A stretch of 64,000 nucleotides of DNA, taken from Bacteroidota bacterium (GTDB lineage Bacteria > Bacteroidota > Bacteroidia > Chitinophagales > Chitinophagaceae). Location of the stretch: contig JAFDYF010000092.1 of assembly GCA_018267575.1 (NCBI GenBank), forward strand, positions 1 to 64,000. Reading direction: 5' to 3'. Under the pieces are notes generated by a model, which saw only the letters and a list, made by a program, of their open reading frames with translations, searched no databases and was not told the origin of the DNA. Positions 27,041-36,434 of this stretch are shown here, piece by piece. Both the position numbers and the translations under genes were made by a program. The first letter of the stretch is position 1. Every line of letters begins with the position of its first letter.

Positions 27041-27952
27041 TTAATAAACCAGTTTATTGACAATCTTTAGATATTTGTTTTTCAAGATATTGAGATAGCC
27101 CACTTCCTGATTGCTGATGGCTCTATTATAAATCCTTATTTCATCAATCTTACCATTGAAATAATAAGGGAATAATGGGTTTTCATGTTTGCCAATAAAA
27201 AGGTCAAATGTATTTGGCGTAAATGAAACGGTTTGAGTGTTTGTATTAACCAAAGCACCATTTACAAATAACTTAGCTGTTGTTCCATCATAAGTGTAAA
27301 TTACTGTGAACCATTGATTGGTTTGAACGTAAATGCTATCGTTACCAGCACCAGCTGCAGATCCCTGAGGATAATTGTCACCATACTCTCCCCCAAATAT
27401 TTCTCTAGTCGTATCTACAGTGGGGCTACATACACCGCCTGTTCCATTATAAACGGAAAAAAAGCTTAAACTATAAAATCCATTGATATCATAGGGATAA
27501 CCTTTTGATAGGATTTGGTTACCGTGGCATTGCCCTTGAAAAAAACCATTGGGTTTCACAATGGCATATAAGGTGATATTTTTTGGGTTGATACTAGCAC
27601 TGTTTTTCACCACCATATAACTAGAGCTACCATCAAACAAATAGGCGTTATTTGCATTTCCAAACCTATCGGTAGTTAAGGTTGCATTATTGAATGTTAT
27701 GTTATTTCCAAGACCGCTACTATCTGCAAGAGATCCTCCATTAAAATTATAGTACGCAACGAGCCCCTTCGACAAATCGTATAAGGTATCGTTAATTATT
27801 ACAGTATCCTTAATGGTAATTGTATCCTTTACAATCAGGGTTGTAGTATCATGTATCGGTGTTTGCTTAACACAACTGGTAAGTGTAGTGCCAAAAAAGG
27901 AAAATGCAGAAAAAGCAATAGTTGCTGAAAGAAGCAGTTTGAACAATTTCAT
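27041..27952 (-). CDS. LamG-domain lipoprotein
   Basis: A 303-residue lipoprotein (lipobox Cys27). Residues about 33-58 are a spacer with repeated DT units (KDTITIKDTVIINDT), typical of Bacteroidota surface lipoproteins. Residues about 65-285 form a concanavalin A-like LamG jelly roll: GLVAYYNFNGGSLADSSGLGN, YLFDGSSSYMVV, WFTVIYTYDGTTAKLFVNG and FNGKIDEIRIYNRAISNQEV. Such domains bind glycans or proteins; no enzyme motif is present. It is monocistronic with its own promoter element and terminator. Confidence 0.87.
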   Translation of the reverse strand: MKLFKLLLSATIAFSAFSFFGTTLTSCVKQTPIHDTTTLIVKDTITIKDTVIINDTLYDLSKGLVAYYNFNGGSLADSSGLGNNITFNNATLTTDRFGNANNAYLFDGSSSYMVVKNSASINPKNITLYAIVKPNGFFQGQCHGNQILSKGYPYDINGFYSLSFFSVYNGTGGVCSPTVDTTREIFGGEYGDNYPQGSAAGAGNDSIYVQTNQWFTVIYTYDGTTAKLFVNGALVNTNTQTVSFTPNTFDLFIGKHENPLFPYYFNGKIDEIRIYNRAISNQEVGYLNILKNKYLKIVNKLVY

Positions 27953-27985
27953 AAAATAATTTTAATGGTTTAATTGAAGTTCTTA

Positions 27986-28020
27986 CAAATATAACATTTT
28001 TGCATATAATATATATGCAA
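27986..28020 (-). promoter_or_regulatory. Promoter element and dyad upstream of the LamG gene
   Basis: On the minus strand TATATTTG (27993-27986) matches the phylum -7 box exactly, giving a start about 30 bases before the ATG. TTGCATATA (28000-28008) and TATATGCAA (28012-28020) form a 9-base perfect dyad with a 3-base spacer covering the -33 region, where an operator would sit. No clean TTTG -33 element is present. Confidence 0.5.
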
Positions 28021-28242
28021 GAACACCAAGGATAAAAACGCTGGGCTATTCTGCTTATTGTGTTTAAATCATGCCATTAATTATTTGTCTACCCAACACC
28101 TATAGCCCCTGTGACTTATAATTTGCCCATATTATAGTCTACTTGCGAACCATTAAACAAGTGATACTAAAATGGATGCTTCCTTAAGACTTTAACAAGA
28201 AGCTTGATGGGAGCCATCACTGCTATTTTGTCTCAATAGTTG

Positions 28243-29067
28243 TTATATCGAATACCTCGCCAATCCGTTGGGTGTTTGTGCATTTACCGGTTCTTTCCTT
28301 TTCATAAAATGGGAACTTAAAAAGTACAAAGCCAATAATGACCCGTAGGATCCACCCCTTTCCACCCATTCAAAAATTTCATGGTGGGGATAAAAGAGTT
28401 CGCTGCCCATTTTCCAAATAAACAATAATAGAATGATGGGGGCTAGCGGTTTTATCAATAACAGAACCGATCCAATCAGCTCGAAAACCCCGACCGAATT
28501 TGCCATATTTACAGGGTTGGTGAAACCTAAACTCATGTATTGGTCCAACAAACCCTGTTTGTGTATCAAATTGAGCCAACCATGGCCCAGCAGGAGCAGA
28601 AATACAATTATCCTCAAATAAAACCCCACCGTTTTCATTTTGTTTGCAATTGGCTTTATGTCAACTCTTAGAGGCTTGAACCAGCCCGGGGCGTTTTTGC
28701 CAATGCCGCCACATAAAATCAGTAAGACAAGTGGTGCACCAAAATTCCCGGCCCTTTCCACCATTTCGGCGAATGGCTCACCGGATAATGGCCTTAAAGC
28801 GGCCGTGGTTAAACCCCAGATCACCAGCCAGGTCAGCACGGCTCTTGTTGGATAGAGCAACAGCGAAATCCCAAACATAATATCCATCCAGCCCACCAGG
28901 GGCATTAATTGATAAGCCAGATCATGTCCGATTCCGAACACGGCAAAATAATTGCACCAGATGGGTTTTGTGATCACGCCCCACGCTCCATGACCAATAC
29001 AGCACATGGCGGAGGCAATGCGGAGTGTATAATATATTTTATGTTCTTGCTTGATTGATTGTGTCAT
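28243..29067 (-). CDS. DoxX-like membrane protein with internal duplication
   Basis: A 274-residue protein with about eight membrane helices in two similar halves. Half 1 (about 12-125) has GHGAWG... GWMDIMFGISLLLYP... EPFAEMVERAGNFGAPLVLL; half 2 (about 145-265) has LGHGWLN... VGVFELIGSVLLLIKPL... HEIFEWVERGGSYGSLLALY. Each half looks like one DoxX/SURF4-like four-helix unit. Function is unknown; DoxX-type proteins are often linked with redox or sulfur chemistry. It lies 78 bases downstream of the haloperoxidase-like gene on the same strand and may share its operon. Confidence 0.75.
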   Translation of the reverse strand: MTQSIKQEHKIYYTLRIASAMCCIGHGAWGVITKPIWCNYFAVFGIGHDLAYQLMPLVGWMDIMFGISLLLYPTRAVLTWLVIWGLTTAALRPLSGEPFAEMVERAGNFGAPLVLLILCGGIGKNAPGWFKPLRVDIKPIANKMKTVGFYLRIIVFLLLLGHGWLNLIHKQGLLDQYMSLGFTNPVNMANSVGVFELIGSVLLLIKPLAPIILLLFIWKMGSELFYPHHEIFEWVERGGSYGSLLALYFLSSHFMKRKEPVNAQTPNGLARYSI

Positions 29068-29145
29068 AAAAAATCATTTAAAATTAAAAAGCAACCCCGC
29101 GAGGAATCGAAGGGTTTTTTGCTTTATGCTTAAACCAAATAATTT

Positions 29146-30699
29146 TTATTCAGCACCATCCCCTTCTGCCCTTAGAATGGCGAAATTTCCAACGTTACGG
29201 CCTACTTTCAAGGCGGTTGTACAATCATTCTGTGTATGTATGCCGGCTATATATCTTGAGTTCGAGGCCTGCTGTGACATGGCTTCGTACCTTGCTGCAT
29301 TTGCTGGAATGATATGGCCAAGGATAGTGGAGGCCGCTTCGCTAAAAGTGGCATGCCCTGAGATATAGGAAGGGAAGTTGGGTATCCCCGTTAATGTTTT
29401 TATTAATGGATTTAGCTGTGTTGGTCTAGGGTTAAAATAATAGTATTTTGTGTTCCAGCAAACAATCCCAGCATCCATGAGTGCCATATTTAGCAAGGCC
29501 ATATTTCTGGCCCACCTCACCTCACTATAGTTTTGGTTTATAAAATCCAATGCAGCGATATAGTTCCAATGCCCGGGTGGTGTATAGGTGCCGATACCAT
29601 CGGCCCAAATCTGCACGATAGCCATTTGTTCCCTGGTAGGGCTTTTGATTTGGTTATAGGTCATTTGCGTTTGCAATGCCATCGTATCGCTATTGGCAGA
29701 GGGTGGAGGGCCCGGCCGCAAGGAAGCAACCGTTGCTGAATTAAATAGAAAAGGTGTCACATTCCCAAACAATGGGAGCATGGGGGGGCGTGCAGGCGAT
29801 TCCAAACTGATCCATGGGGTTTGGCCATTGGCCTGCGTTTGTGTTGCCAATGATGCCCACTCTGTTGGCGTACCTACCGCATTGGATGCATGGTCGGTTT
29901 TTGCCCTTGCAGTGAACAGATTGGCCACTTGCCTTCCCAATGCTTCACCGGCCATGACATCGCTTCTTGTGGCGGCGCCTGATTGAATGGCCGCCAGTTC
30001 TTGTTGCTGCAATTTTTGTTGAATGTTTGCATTTTCAGCTGGGAACAATAGTTTCATCATTTCGGCGGTAACACCGGCTAACACGGCTGCTTCAGAAGGA
30101 TAGGAGGATAATGATGTTTTGGGAACCAAGGCATGCACATTTGAATCCACTGCATAAGGCGCTGGCCGATTGTACAGTTTTTTGTAATGCCAACAGGCTA
30201 CCAGCGCATCGTATTGTGCTGCGCTAATATAGGCATATGCCCTTGCTGCATAAGGTGGGTTCGCAAAAGGGAACAGTGGGTATGCGAAAGGGTTCACTGA
30301 ACTTGGGATTGGATAAATACCTTCACTATTTTGATAGGGAGCTAAATTGTATTTTGCCACCAACTCCCGCATGATCTCATTCCATCTCAATACCCCGCCC
30401 GCGCTCCAATATTTTATGTTCTGTTGATCATCTGCGGATAGATTTTGTTGATACCCCTTGATTTCATTAAGATCGGCAAGATAGGATGCCGCATTGGTAG
30501 CCGCGGGTGCAGCTACCGCAAAAGTATCCGGACTAGACAGAAGCACTGTTTTCCAAGTGCCCGCATTCAAATCTTGATTGGTTGGATTTAGTGCAACCAC
30601 GTTTGCGGTAATTCCACTGATGCTTTTATTGCACGAGATTTGCGTTAGGACCAATAGGAAAATCGCTATGGTCAAATTGAATATGAATATCTTTTTCAT
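29146..30699 (-). CDS. Vanadium-haloperoxidase/PAP2-type lipoprotein 1
   Basis: A 517-residue lipoprotein (Cys23). The C-terminal third has the complete acid-phosphatase/vanadium-haloperoxidase signature: K-x6-RP (KYYYFNPRP, near 420), SGH (SYISGHATFSEAA, near 446) and SR-x5-H (SRYIAGIH, near 481). These residues bind phosphate or vanadate. The long N-terminal helical part (about 50-400) is typical of bacterial haloperoxidase-like proteins rather than small PAP2 phosphatases. Whether it is a phosphatase or a haloperoxidase cannot be told from sequence. It follows an outer-membrane barrel gene by 5 bases, so the two are one operon. Confidence 0.85.
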   Translation of the reverse strand: MKKIFIFNLTIAIFLLVLTQISCNKSISGITANVVALNPTNQDLNAGTWKTVLLSSPDTFAVAAPAATNAASYLADLNEIKGYQQNLSADDQQNIKYWSAGGVLRWNEIMRELVAKYNLAPYQNSEGIYPIPSSVNPFAYPLFPFANPPYAARAYAYISAAQYDALVACWHYKKLYNRPAPYAVDSNVHALVPKTSLSSYPSEAAVLAGVTAEMMKLLFPAENANIQQKLQQQELAAIQSGAATRSDVMAGEALGRQVANLFTARAKTDHASNAVGTPTEWASLATQTQANGQTPWISLESPARPPMLPLFGNVTPFLFNSATVASLRPGPPPSANSDTMALQTQMTYNQIKSPTREQMAIVQIWADGIGTYTPPGHWNYIAALDFINQNYSEVRWARNMALLNMALMDAGIVCWNTKYYYFNPRPTQLNPLIKTLTGIPNFPSYISGHATFSEAASTILGHIIPANAARYEAMSQQASNSRYIAGIHTQNDCTTALKVGRNVGNFAILRAEGDGAE

Positions 30700-30704
30700 G
30701 ATGA

Positions 30705-31643
30705 TTAGTGTGTGGTTGGTTTTGAATGATGCTTAATATACAAAGCATAAAATGCGCCCAGGTTGAAATCGGTTGACTGTCCCACATTGCGTCCAGCCAA
30801 AACATGGTCGCCGCCGCCCACTATAGAGATATGGGTGAAAAATGGGAAAGTATATTTTGCATGGATCCCCATACTGGTGCTGTTCATCCTATTGCTAGGG
30901 AAAGGCATATCATTTTTGCGGATATCAAAACCTCCCAGCGTATTCATCTGGTCCACCATCAGTTCGGCAATAAGATATTTTGTAAAAATGCCCAAACTAC
31001 CATTGAAGGTTGCCAAGTTGGGCATTTGAACCGTATTTGAGTTTATCAATTCCGTCGTATAATAAGAAGGTTGGTCAATTTTTATATTGCTTCTCCATAT
31101 ATAAGATCCGGAAGCTCTAGCAAAAAAGATCCCCGACTTGTAGTAAACCATTAATCTTCCAGTGAGATTGGTTGAGCCAAGCCCAATTGACAAAGGAAGA
31201 TAATCAGCAATATAATTACTGGTAGGAGTGCTTGCCCCACCAATTGCAAAAACAGAAAACTCACCGGGCCCAATTTTCCAATTCCCTGCTCTCCATTTTA
31301 CAAATAGACTGGCATCCTGAAATCCCTTTTGCCCATGGAGTGTTCCTTCACTTGCATTTGTCCAAACATAGGGAAGTCCGGCCATTATATTTAGGTTATT
31401 AGTGATCCCATAATTGGTCATTCCCATTACCGATTGGGTGGTCACCGTACCAATATTTCCATTGGTCCTTTTAAAGGTTCCTTCCCAGTAACTATTCCAT
31501 TGGGAATGCATATAAGTTGCTCCGGTGCACCATTGATATTTGTTCATCATGACAGCGTCATTATCTGTTTGCCCAAATGCACTGCCCAAGCTTATTGTAA
31601 GCAATAGGCAGAGTATGAGGCGGATATTATTTTTGTAAAGCAT
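30705..31643 (-). CDS. Outer-membrane beta-barrel protein, unknown
   Basis: A 312-residue secreted protein (signal peptide ending near residue 24, ...SAFGQ). From about residue 35 it is a series of amphipathic strands with Gly and aromatic residues (TQSVMGMTNYGITNNLNIMAGLPYVW, FSVFAIGGASTPTS, TNLTGRLMVYYKSG, NSTSMGIHAKYTFP). It resembles the transporter-like MetA/phenol-pathway barrels in outline, but I cannot name the family. The substrate might concern the haloperoxidase-like lipoprotein encoded 5 bases downstream. Confidence 0.7.
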   Translation of the reverse strand: MLYKNNIRLILCLLLTISLGSAFGQTDNDAVMMNKYQWCTGATYMHSQWNSYWEGTFKRTNGNIGTVTTQSVMGMTNYGITNNLNIMAGLPYVWTNASEGTLHGQKGFQDASLFVKWRAGNWKIGPGEFSVFAIGGASTPTSNYIADYLPLSIGLGSTNLTGRLMVYYKSGIFFARASGSYIWRSNIKIDQPSYYTTELINSNTVQMPNLATFNGSLGIFTKYLIAELMVDQMNTLGGFDIRKNDMPFPSNRMNSTSMGIHAKYTFPFFTHISIVGGGDHVLAGRNVGQSTDFNLGAFYALYIKHHSKPTTH

Positions 31644-31655
31644 ATTATATTTTGG

Positions 31656-31669
31656 TTTGAAATTTCAAA
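31656..31669. promoter_or_regulatory. 14-base perfect palindrome upstream of the barrel/haloperoxidase operon
   Basis: TTTGAAATTTCAAA reads the same on both strands and lies 12 bases before the barrel ATG (31643), within the expected leader or promoter. It could be an operator for a dimeric regulator; AT-rich composition makes chance possible. Confidence 0.35.
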
Positions 31670-31872
31670 TAACACATTTTGAATCGCAATGGGTAATTGC
31701 AATGCTAACATGGAAAAGAGACCATGCATGAAACCTTGTTCCAGCAGTTTTCCTGAAACAAATACAATGAATAGTAAGATGAACTGAAGATGGTTCAGTT
31801 ATTCTTAAACTAAAGATGATGCAGATGATGATCCGCTAAGTTTCATGTTGGCATTCTCCCAATATGCTTAGC

Positions 31873-33201
31873 TTACTCTTTTTTCATTTTTAATTTAGAT
31901 ACGATGAATTGGCCGATTTTTTGGCCAACATCATGGCTGACCATCACTGAGTAGCGGTAGTGGATGCCCCCATAATACCTCGAAAGTTTGACTTCTTCTG
32001 CCGCATCCCTAAAGGATTTGTATGACCTTTTAGGTACTCCGAATTGTTCTTCGGTAGTATCAGTATAAGCGAAATTGTCACCAAACACACTTGTCAAAGC
32101 TTCTGAGGCGCTGGCTGAAATATAACAATGCCCGCAGGTATATTCGGGGAAGGGTGGCGTTTGTAAATGAGGCCTCCAATTGGCATCAAAATATTTGTTG
32201 ATCACCGTTTCAGGTCGAACCGTATTGTACCGGTATTTGATATTCCAACATTGTATAAATGCCTCGAAAAGGGCAATGCCCGTTTTTGCTGATGCATATA
32301 CAGTGGTGGGAAAATCTGCGTTTGCTTGTTTGGCCGCAATGCCTGCAATGCTCATCCAATGCCCTCCCGGAGAAAACTTTTTGGTACCAAACATCAAGTG
32401 CCCGGAAACATTTAGTTTAAAAGGATTGTCATCCCAAAAATCAGCGGTCCAAGCTTCATCCTTGCTAAGACTATCTCCTTTTGCTTGTATCAATTTTACT
32501 TCCTTATAATAATTGCTTGATTTGTCGGTAACATCAAACCGATAAGCAGGAGGGGGTAGAAACTGGTTCACGCTGTCCATGACCATTTCCCTGATTTCCA
32601 TCCAATGTGGCTCGGCTGCTGGTGAATAGGCAGGAGGGGTAGGGACCCATCTTCCAGGAGAATCATTTACATTATATTGAGGTGCCCCACGGGTTTCCAG
32701 ATAATTATCTTTTTGGCTCCATTTCATGATCACGGATGAAACCGTATCTGCATAGGCCATGGAGTTTTTATAAATATCAGAGGGCATTCCATGATCGGTG
32801 GCCATTTTTTTCAAACTATCCACATAGTCTTTCATGCTCCCTGCGGGAAATGTTACGGATTCTCCCAATTTGCAAAATGCCAAGAGGGAGGCAAATTCAA
32901 AATCAATAGAATTCCCCGCTTCTGGCTTGGGAACCGATGTTAATCCCCTTAATTGCCCTGCCAGTGAATTAAACCGGTTCGGATACCCCGCCGCAATGAC
33001 CTCGTAGGCGGCAACACTTGCATATACATAATTGCGTGATGCAACCATGGGGCTGAAATTATTACCCATCACCACATTGTTTAGTTCAAAAACGGTAGCA
33101 CTATATAAGTTAGGATCTTTGAAAACTTTATCGTAATCCTTTTTTGTATTACAAGAATAGATGCTGATTGCAGCACAAGCAATAATCAATAATTTTTTCA
33201 T
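31873..33201 (-). CDS. Vanadium-haloperoxidase/PAP2-type lipoprotein 2 (Ser to Cys variant)
   Basis: A 442-residue lipoprotein (Cys17), distantly related to the other haloperoxidase-like protein nearby. It has K-x6-RP (KYRYNTVRP, near 322) and SR-x5-H (SRYYGGIH, near 406). The central motif is TCGH (PEYTCGHCYISASASEA, near 355) where the family has SGH, so the phosphate/vanadate-contacting Ser is replaced by Cys. The rest of the fold appears intact (FSPGGHWMSIAGIAA precedes it). It lies about 230 bases upstream of the barrel gene on the same strand with no visible terminator between. Confidence 0.84.
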   Translation of the reverse strand: MKKLLIIACAAISIYSCNTKKDYDKVFKDPNLYSATVFELNNVVMGNNFSPMVASRNYVYASVAAYEVIAAGYPNRFNSLAGQLRGLTSVPKPEAGNSIDFEFASLLAFCKLGESVTFPAGSMKDYVDSLKKMATDHGMPSDIYKNSMAYADTVSSVIMKWSQKDNYLETRGAPQYNVNDSPGRWVPTPPAYSPAAEPHWMEIREMVMDSVNQFLPPPAYRFDVTDKSSNYYKEVKLIQAKGDSLSKDEAWTADFWDDNPFKLNVSGHLMFGTKKFSPGGHWMSIAGIAAKQANADFPTTVYASAKTGIALFEAFIQCWNIKYRYNTVRPETVINKYFDANWRPHLQTPPFPEYTCGHCYISASASEALTSVFGDNFAYTDTTEEQFGVPKRSYKSFRDAAEEVKLSRYYGGIHYRYSVMVSHDVGQKIGQFIVSKLKMKKE

Positions 33202-33299
33202 AATTCAATTTTGTAAAAACGGAAATGACATATAGCTATTCACCAATGGATGAATGCATACTTATCCTTTAGCCCAAATAAGTTGCTTGTAAGAAAAAA

Positions 33300-33860
33300 T
33301 CAGCAAATCTCAGGGGGCTGTTCCCCGGTAGAAGCATATGAAGTAGCCAATGCCGCATCATAGCGCGGCATGATAGATTTGGTTGCGATAATAGCCATAT
33401 GGAGGAACTGATAGTCCCCTTCAAGGGTATAATTATCGACCGAGAAATTTTTTGAGGAGGAATGTGACTCTGATTTTTTGCTTTGGCCCGTATGCTGTAG
33501 GTCGTTTACCAAACGGAAAAACTCATCTTTGGCCGATTTCAGTTTCATGGCGGTTTCGTTCGGGATACAGAGCAATTCCACCGAGTCGTTAAAAATCCTG
33601 CTTTTTACATATTTGTATTGCACCCCATTGATCTCAATCTGGCCATCCACTCTCTTGAATTGGTTGGAATTATTATAGTAAGAAAGGTGGGTAACGGGTA
33701 TTTTAATCGAAATCAGGTCTGCATCGTCATAATCATTCTTGTCCAGTTTTGCTTCCAGCTTTTGGTCGGCCCTATCTTCCATATAGGAAGATAGCAACCG
33801 ATAGCCTATGAAGTTAAACAGGAGTATTATAAGCAGTAATATGGAGGCAACCCGTTTCAC
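33300..33860 (-). CDS. Unknown membrane-anchored protein
   Basis: A 186-residue protein with an N-terminal signal anchor (about 5-25), a charged region (EDRADQKLEAKLDKNDYDDADLISIKIPVTHLSYY) and a C-terminal stretch ending near ...TGEQPPEIC. The pattern VTHLSYYNNSNQFKRVDGQIEINGVQYKYV suggests a small beta domain outside the inner membrane. I recognise no named family. It follows the GH65 gene by 21 bases on the same strand, so co-transcription is likely. Confidence 0.65.
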   Translation of the reverse strand: MKRVASILLLIILLFNFIGYRLLSSYMEDRADQKLEAKLDKNDYDDADLISIKIPVTHLSYYNNSNQFKRVDGQIEINGVQYKYVKSRIFNDSVELLCIPNETAMKLKSAKDEFFRLVNDLQHTGQSKKSESHSSSKNFSVDNYTLEGDYQFLHMAIIATKSIMPRYDAALATSYASTGEQPPEIC

Positions 33861-33881
33861 GAACCGGCAAATTAATAAATA

Positions 33882-35912
33882 TTATTTAACCGTATAATTT
33901 TTCTTTTCGATTCCTATCCCAGTAAGGGTAAGGTTTTTCCATGCCTTTGGCAGTTTGGACTTGACCTGAATGATACCTTTGGCCGTGATGTCGAGGCCTC
34001 CAAAACCCATCAGCAGGCTTTGAAGCACCCCGCCTGCGCCGGTTGCAAAATAAGGATTGGTGCCTCCCTTTGTTTCGGCAATTACCCGAAAAGGTGGGTC
34101 AAGATTGGGGAGATAAGCATCTCTAAAAAAATGATAGGCCTTTTCTCCATCGCCGAGCCTAGCGTACAACAAGGCAAATACGGCCTGTGTCATGGCGGGC
34201 GTACCTTCGTTTGGCACACGGGTTTCGTAATACTGAAGGTCTTTTTTCACCTGTTCTGGATTGGTAATCTCTTTCAAAGGATAGGCCAATAGGTTCACAT
34301 CGGCCTGCTTGATTCCTTCCCCATGATAGCTTGCATGCTCTTGGGTAACCCCATTATCCATTTTCAGGATGGGGATATTAGCAGCCACATGCATCCAATC
34401 TGGGTTTGGCGCGATACCCAATAATTTTGCCGCTTCGGTAGCATTTTGAAGATTGGCTTTTGCGGCAGCATTGGTGAACGCATTATTATCTACATTCTCA
34501 GCCCACTCATCCGCAGCCACCACATTTTTGATATCATAATGGCCTTCCCCATTTCTTTCCACCCTGGAGGCCCAGAAATCGGCCGTGGCAGAAAGTATGG
34601 GCCAACCTTTTTCCTTAAGCCAATTTTTATCCTGAGTTACACTATAATAACTCCATACCGCCAATGCAACATCGGCGGTGATATGATGTTCAAAAGGGCC
34701 ACTCAAAGCCCAAACGGGGGTTTCCTCAACACCTGTGCCTGCACTCTCCCAAGGGTACATCGCTCCCTTATACCCATTGGCAAATGCATTTTGTTTGGCT
34801 GCTTCCAAACGATTATAACGGTAATCCACCAGCGATTTTGCCAATTCAGGATGGAGTACCAATAAAGCTGGGAACATCCAAAGATCGGCATCCCAGAACA
34901 CATGACCATTATAACCCAGTCCGCTCAGCCCCATGGGCGATGGGCTATAGGCCGACCCTTCCCGTACAAAAGAATATAAATGATAGAGCATGCTATGTAC
35001 ATCCTGTTGTGCTTGGGCATCCCCATCAATGAGGATATCACTTTTCCATAACTCATCCCAAGCCTTTTCGTGAAAGGCAATCAATCGGTCCCTTCCCTGC
35101 AACTTGGCAAAAATAGTAAGCCGCTCGGCTTCGTTCAAAGGATCATCATGATGGGCCGATGTAATAGAGGAACCGACAATGGAAAAACGGTAGGTTTCTC
35201 CCGCCTTGATCTTTTTGCTGAATTTCATCAGGTGCATATTGTTGTCCCACATTTCATGTATCACGCGAGGCTCCTGGCCATGCGGTTCACTGAACAGAAA
35301 AGTATTGGAGGCACACATCAACAATTTTCCCGTAGGGCTTTTGGCCGAGGAGGTGAGCAAGCTGATCAGCACATGCGGCCGGTCGATTTCGTTATAATAA
35401 TTCTGTACATCTTTGAGTGCATCCGGCGCTTCCATCACACTGGAACCGGTAATAGAAATGTCTTTTCGAGCCTTGATGGAAATATCCATCAGCACGGAAA
35501 AAGGCAATTGGCGTAGTGCATAGTAAGTGTAGGAGATGATAGCCTTATCTGTATAATCAAACGAGGTAGTAAAACTGGCATGATGCATATCCAGTTCCTG
35601 CTTCATGTTGGCAATATCCTTGGTAGCGATTTCCCGATCGTCCACACTCAGTTTCATGTTCAGCAGATTAAAACTCCGCAGGAAATTGCTTACCCTACCC
35701 CTGCCATACAAATCGTAGGCGCCAGCCAAAACCACATCCTTTACCTTAAAAGGTTCGGGGGAGGAAACGATGCCAATCATACCATTGGCCACTGTAACAC
35801 CATAATAATGGGAAGGGTCGATTTGATCGGCACTGATTTTCCAGGCATCCTGAGAAAATGAAAAACCATAAGCCAGCAGCAAAAAATGAAGAAGAAGCAG
35901 TCGTTTAAGCAT
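33882..35912 (-). CDS. Secreted glycoside hydrolase family 65 enzyme
   Basis: About 676 residues from the ATG giving MLKRLLLLHFLLLAYG, a clear signal peptide; earlier ATGs add an unlikely leader. The domain order is GH65: N-terminal super-sandwich (about 25-270), then the (alpha/alpha)6 barrel with GYNGHVFWDADLWMFPALL, YRYNRLEAAKQNA, YKGAMYPWESAGTG and the acid motif DEWAENVDNNAFTN (about 465-475), where the Glu is the expected general acid. This DEW/ENVDNN form is that of hydrolases (acid trehalase, kojibiose hydrolase, PGGHG) rather than phosphorylases, which fits the exported location. The alpha-glucoside substrate is unknown. Confidence 0.88.
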   Translation of the reverse strand: MLKRLLLLHFLLLAYGFSFSQDAWKISADQIDPSHYYGVTVANGMIGIVSSPEPFKVKDVVLAGAYDLYGRGRVSNFLRSFNLLNMKLSVDDREIATKDIANMKQELDMHHASFTTSFDYTDKAIISYTYYALRQLPFSVLMDISIKARKDISITGSSVMEAPDALKDVQNYYNEIDRPHVLISLLTSSAKSPTGKLLMCASNTFLFSEPHGQEPRVIHEMWDNNMHLMKFSKKIKAGETYRFSIVGSSITSAHHDDPLNEAERLTIFAKLQGRDRLIAFHEKAWDELWKSDILIDGDAQAQQDVHSMLYHLYSFVREGSAYSPSPMGLSGLGYNGHVFWDADLWMFPALLVLHPELAKSLVDYRYNRLEAAKQNAFANGYKGAMYPWESAGTGVEETPVWALSGPFEHHITADVALAVWSYYSVTQDKNWLKEKGWPILSATADFWASRVERNGEGHYDIKNVVAADEWAENVDNNAFTNAAAKANLQNATEAAKLLGIAPNPDWMHVAANIPILKMDNGVTQEHASYHGEGIKQADVNLLAYPLKEITNPEQVKKDLQYYETRVPNEGTPAMTQAVFALLYARLGDGEKAYHFFRDAYLPNLDPPFRVIAETKGGTNPYFATGAGGVLQSLLMGFGGLDITAKGIIQVKSKLPKAWKNLTLTGIGIEKKNYTVK

Positions 35913-36016
35913 AGCCAAAAAATTATATGACTGCAAAATATTGAATTTGGAAGACAAATCTTTGAAGGATTTCTATTGAACCTTCGTATCCATTTCAAAG
36001 CCGTACAATAACAGTC

Positions 36017-36098
36017 GCGGATATGCAGCCAAGCCCTTGCGCGGTTGGGTATTCGTGCCAAACCAAAATCATACAAATTGAACCAATGATTGGATGGC
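36017..36098. repeat. Dispersed repeat copy A
   Basis: About 82 bases matching copy B (36953-37031) in the same orientation. Shared blocks include GCGGATAT, CAGCCAAGCCC, GTGCCAA, ATCATAC, CCAATGAT and ATGGC in the same order with few gaps. It is not coding and not inverted; the two copies bracket a 0.85-kb segment with one small gene. Confidence 0.85.
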
Positions 36099-36434
36099 AC
36101 AGATTCGCCAACGCTTAATGCTCATGCGGCATATGCGCCAGAAGGGGGGTATTTAAAAAACCAAGCTGTTGCAATTGAAATAGCAGAACAAGAAATTGCA
36201 TAAAAAAATTAGTGAGCCAACCTAAAAAAAGATTGCTCACTAAACAGGCTAATATACGGTTGCCTAAAAGACAAAAATAATACAAAAATTATTTGGACAA
36301 TACCACAGAATCTGCGCCAGGATGGAATCACTGACAAATCAAGGTCATACATTGTATTTCTGTAATCTGGCACAAGCGGATGCTTGCACCAGATTTTTTG
36401 ATTATCTTTAAGCTTGCATATTTTGTACGCTGCT

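Noticed and set aside
35777..36100. Minus-strand frame overlapping repeat copy A
   Set aside because: Its N-terminal part is translated repeat and the rest overlaps the GH65 leader region in another frame.
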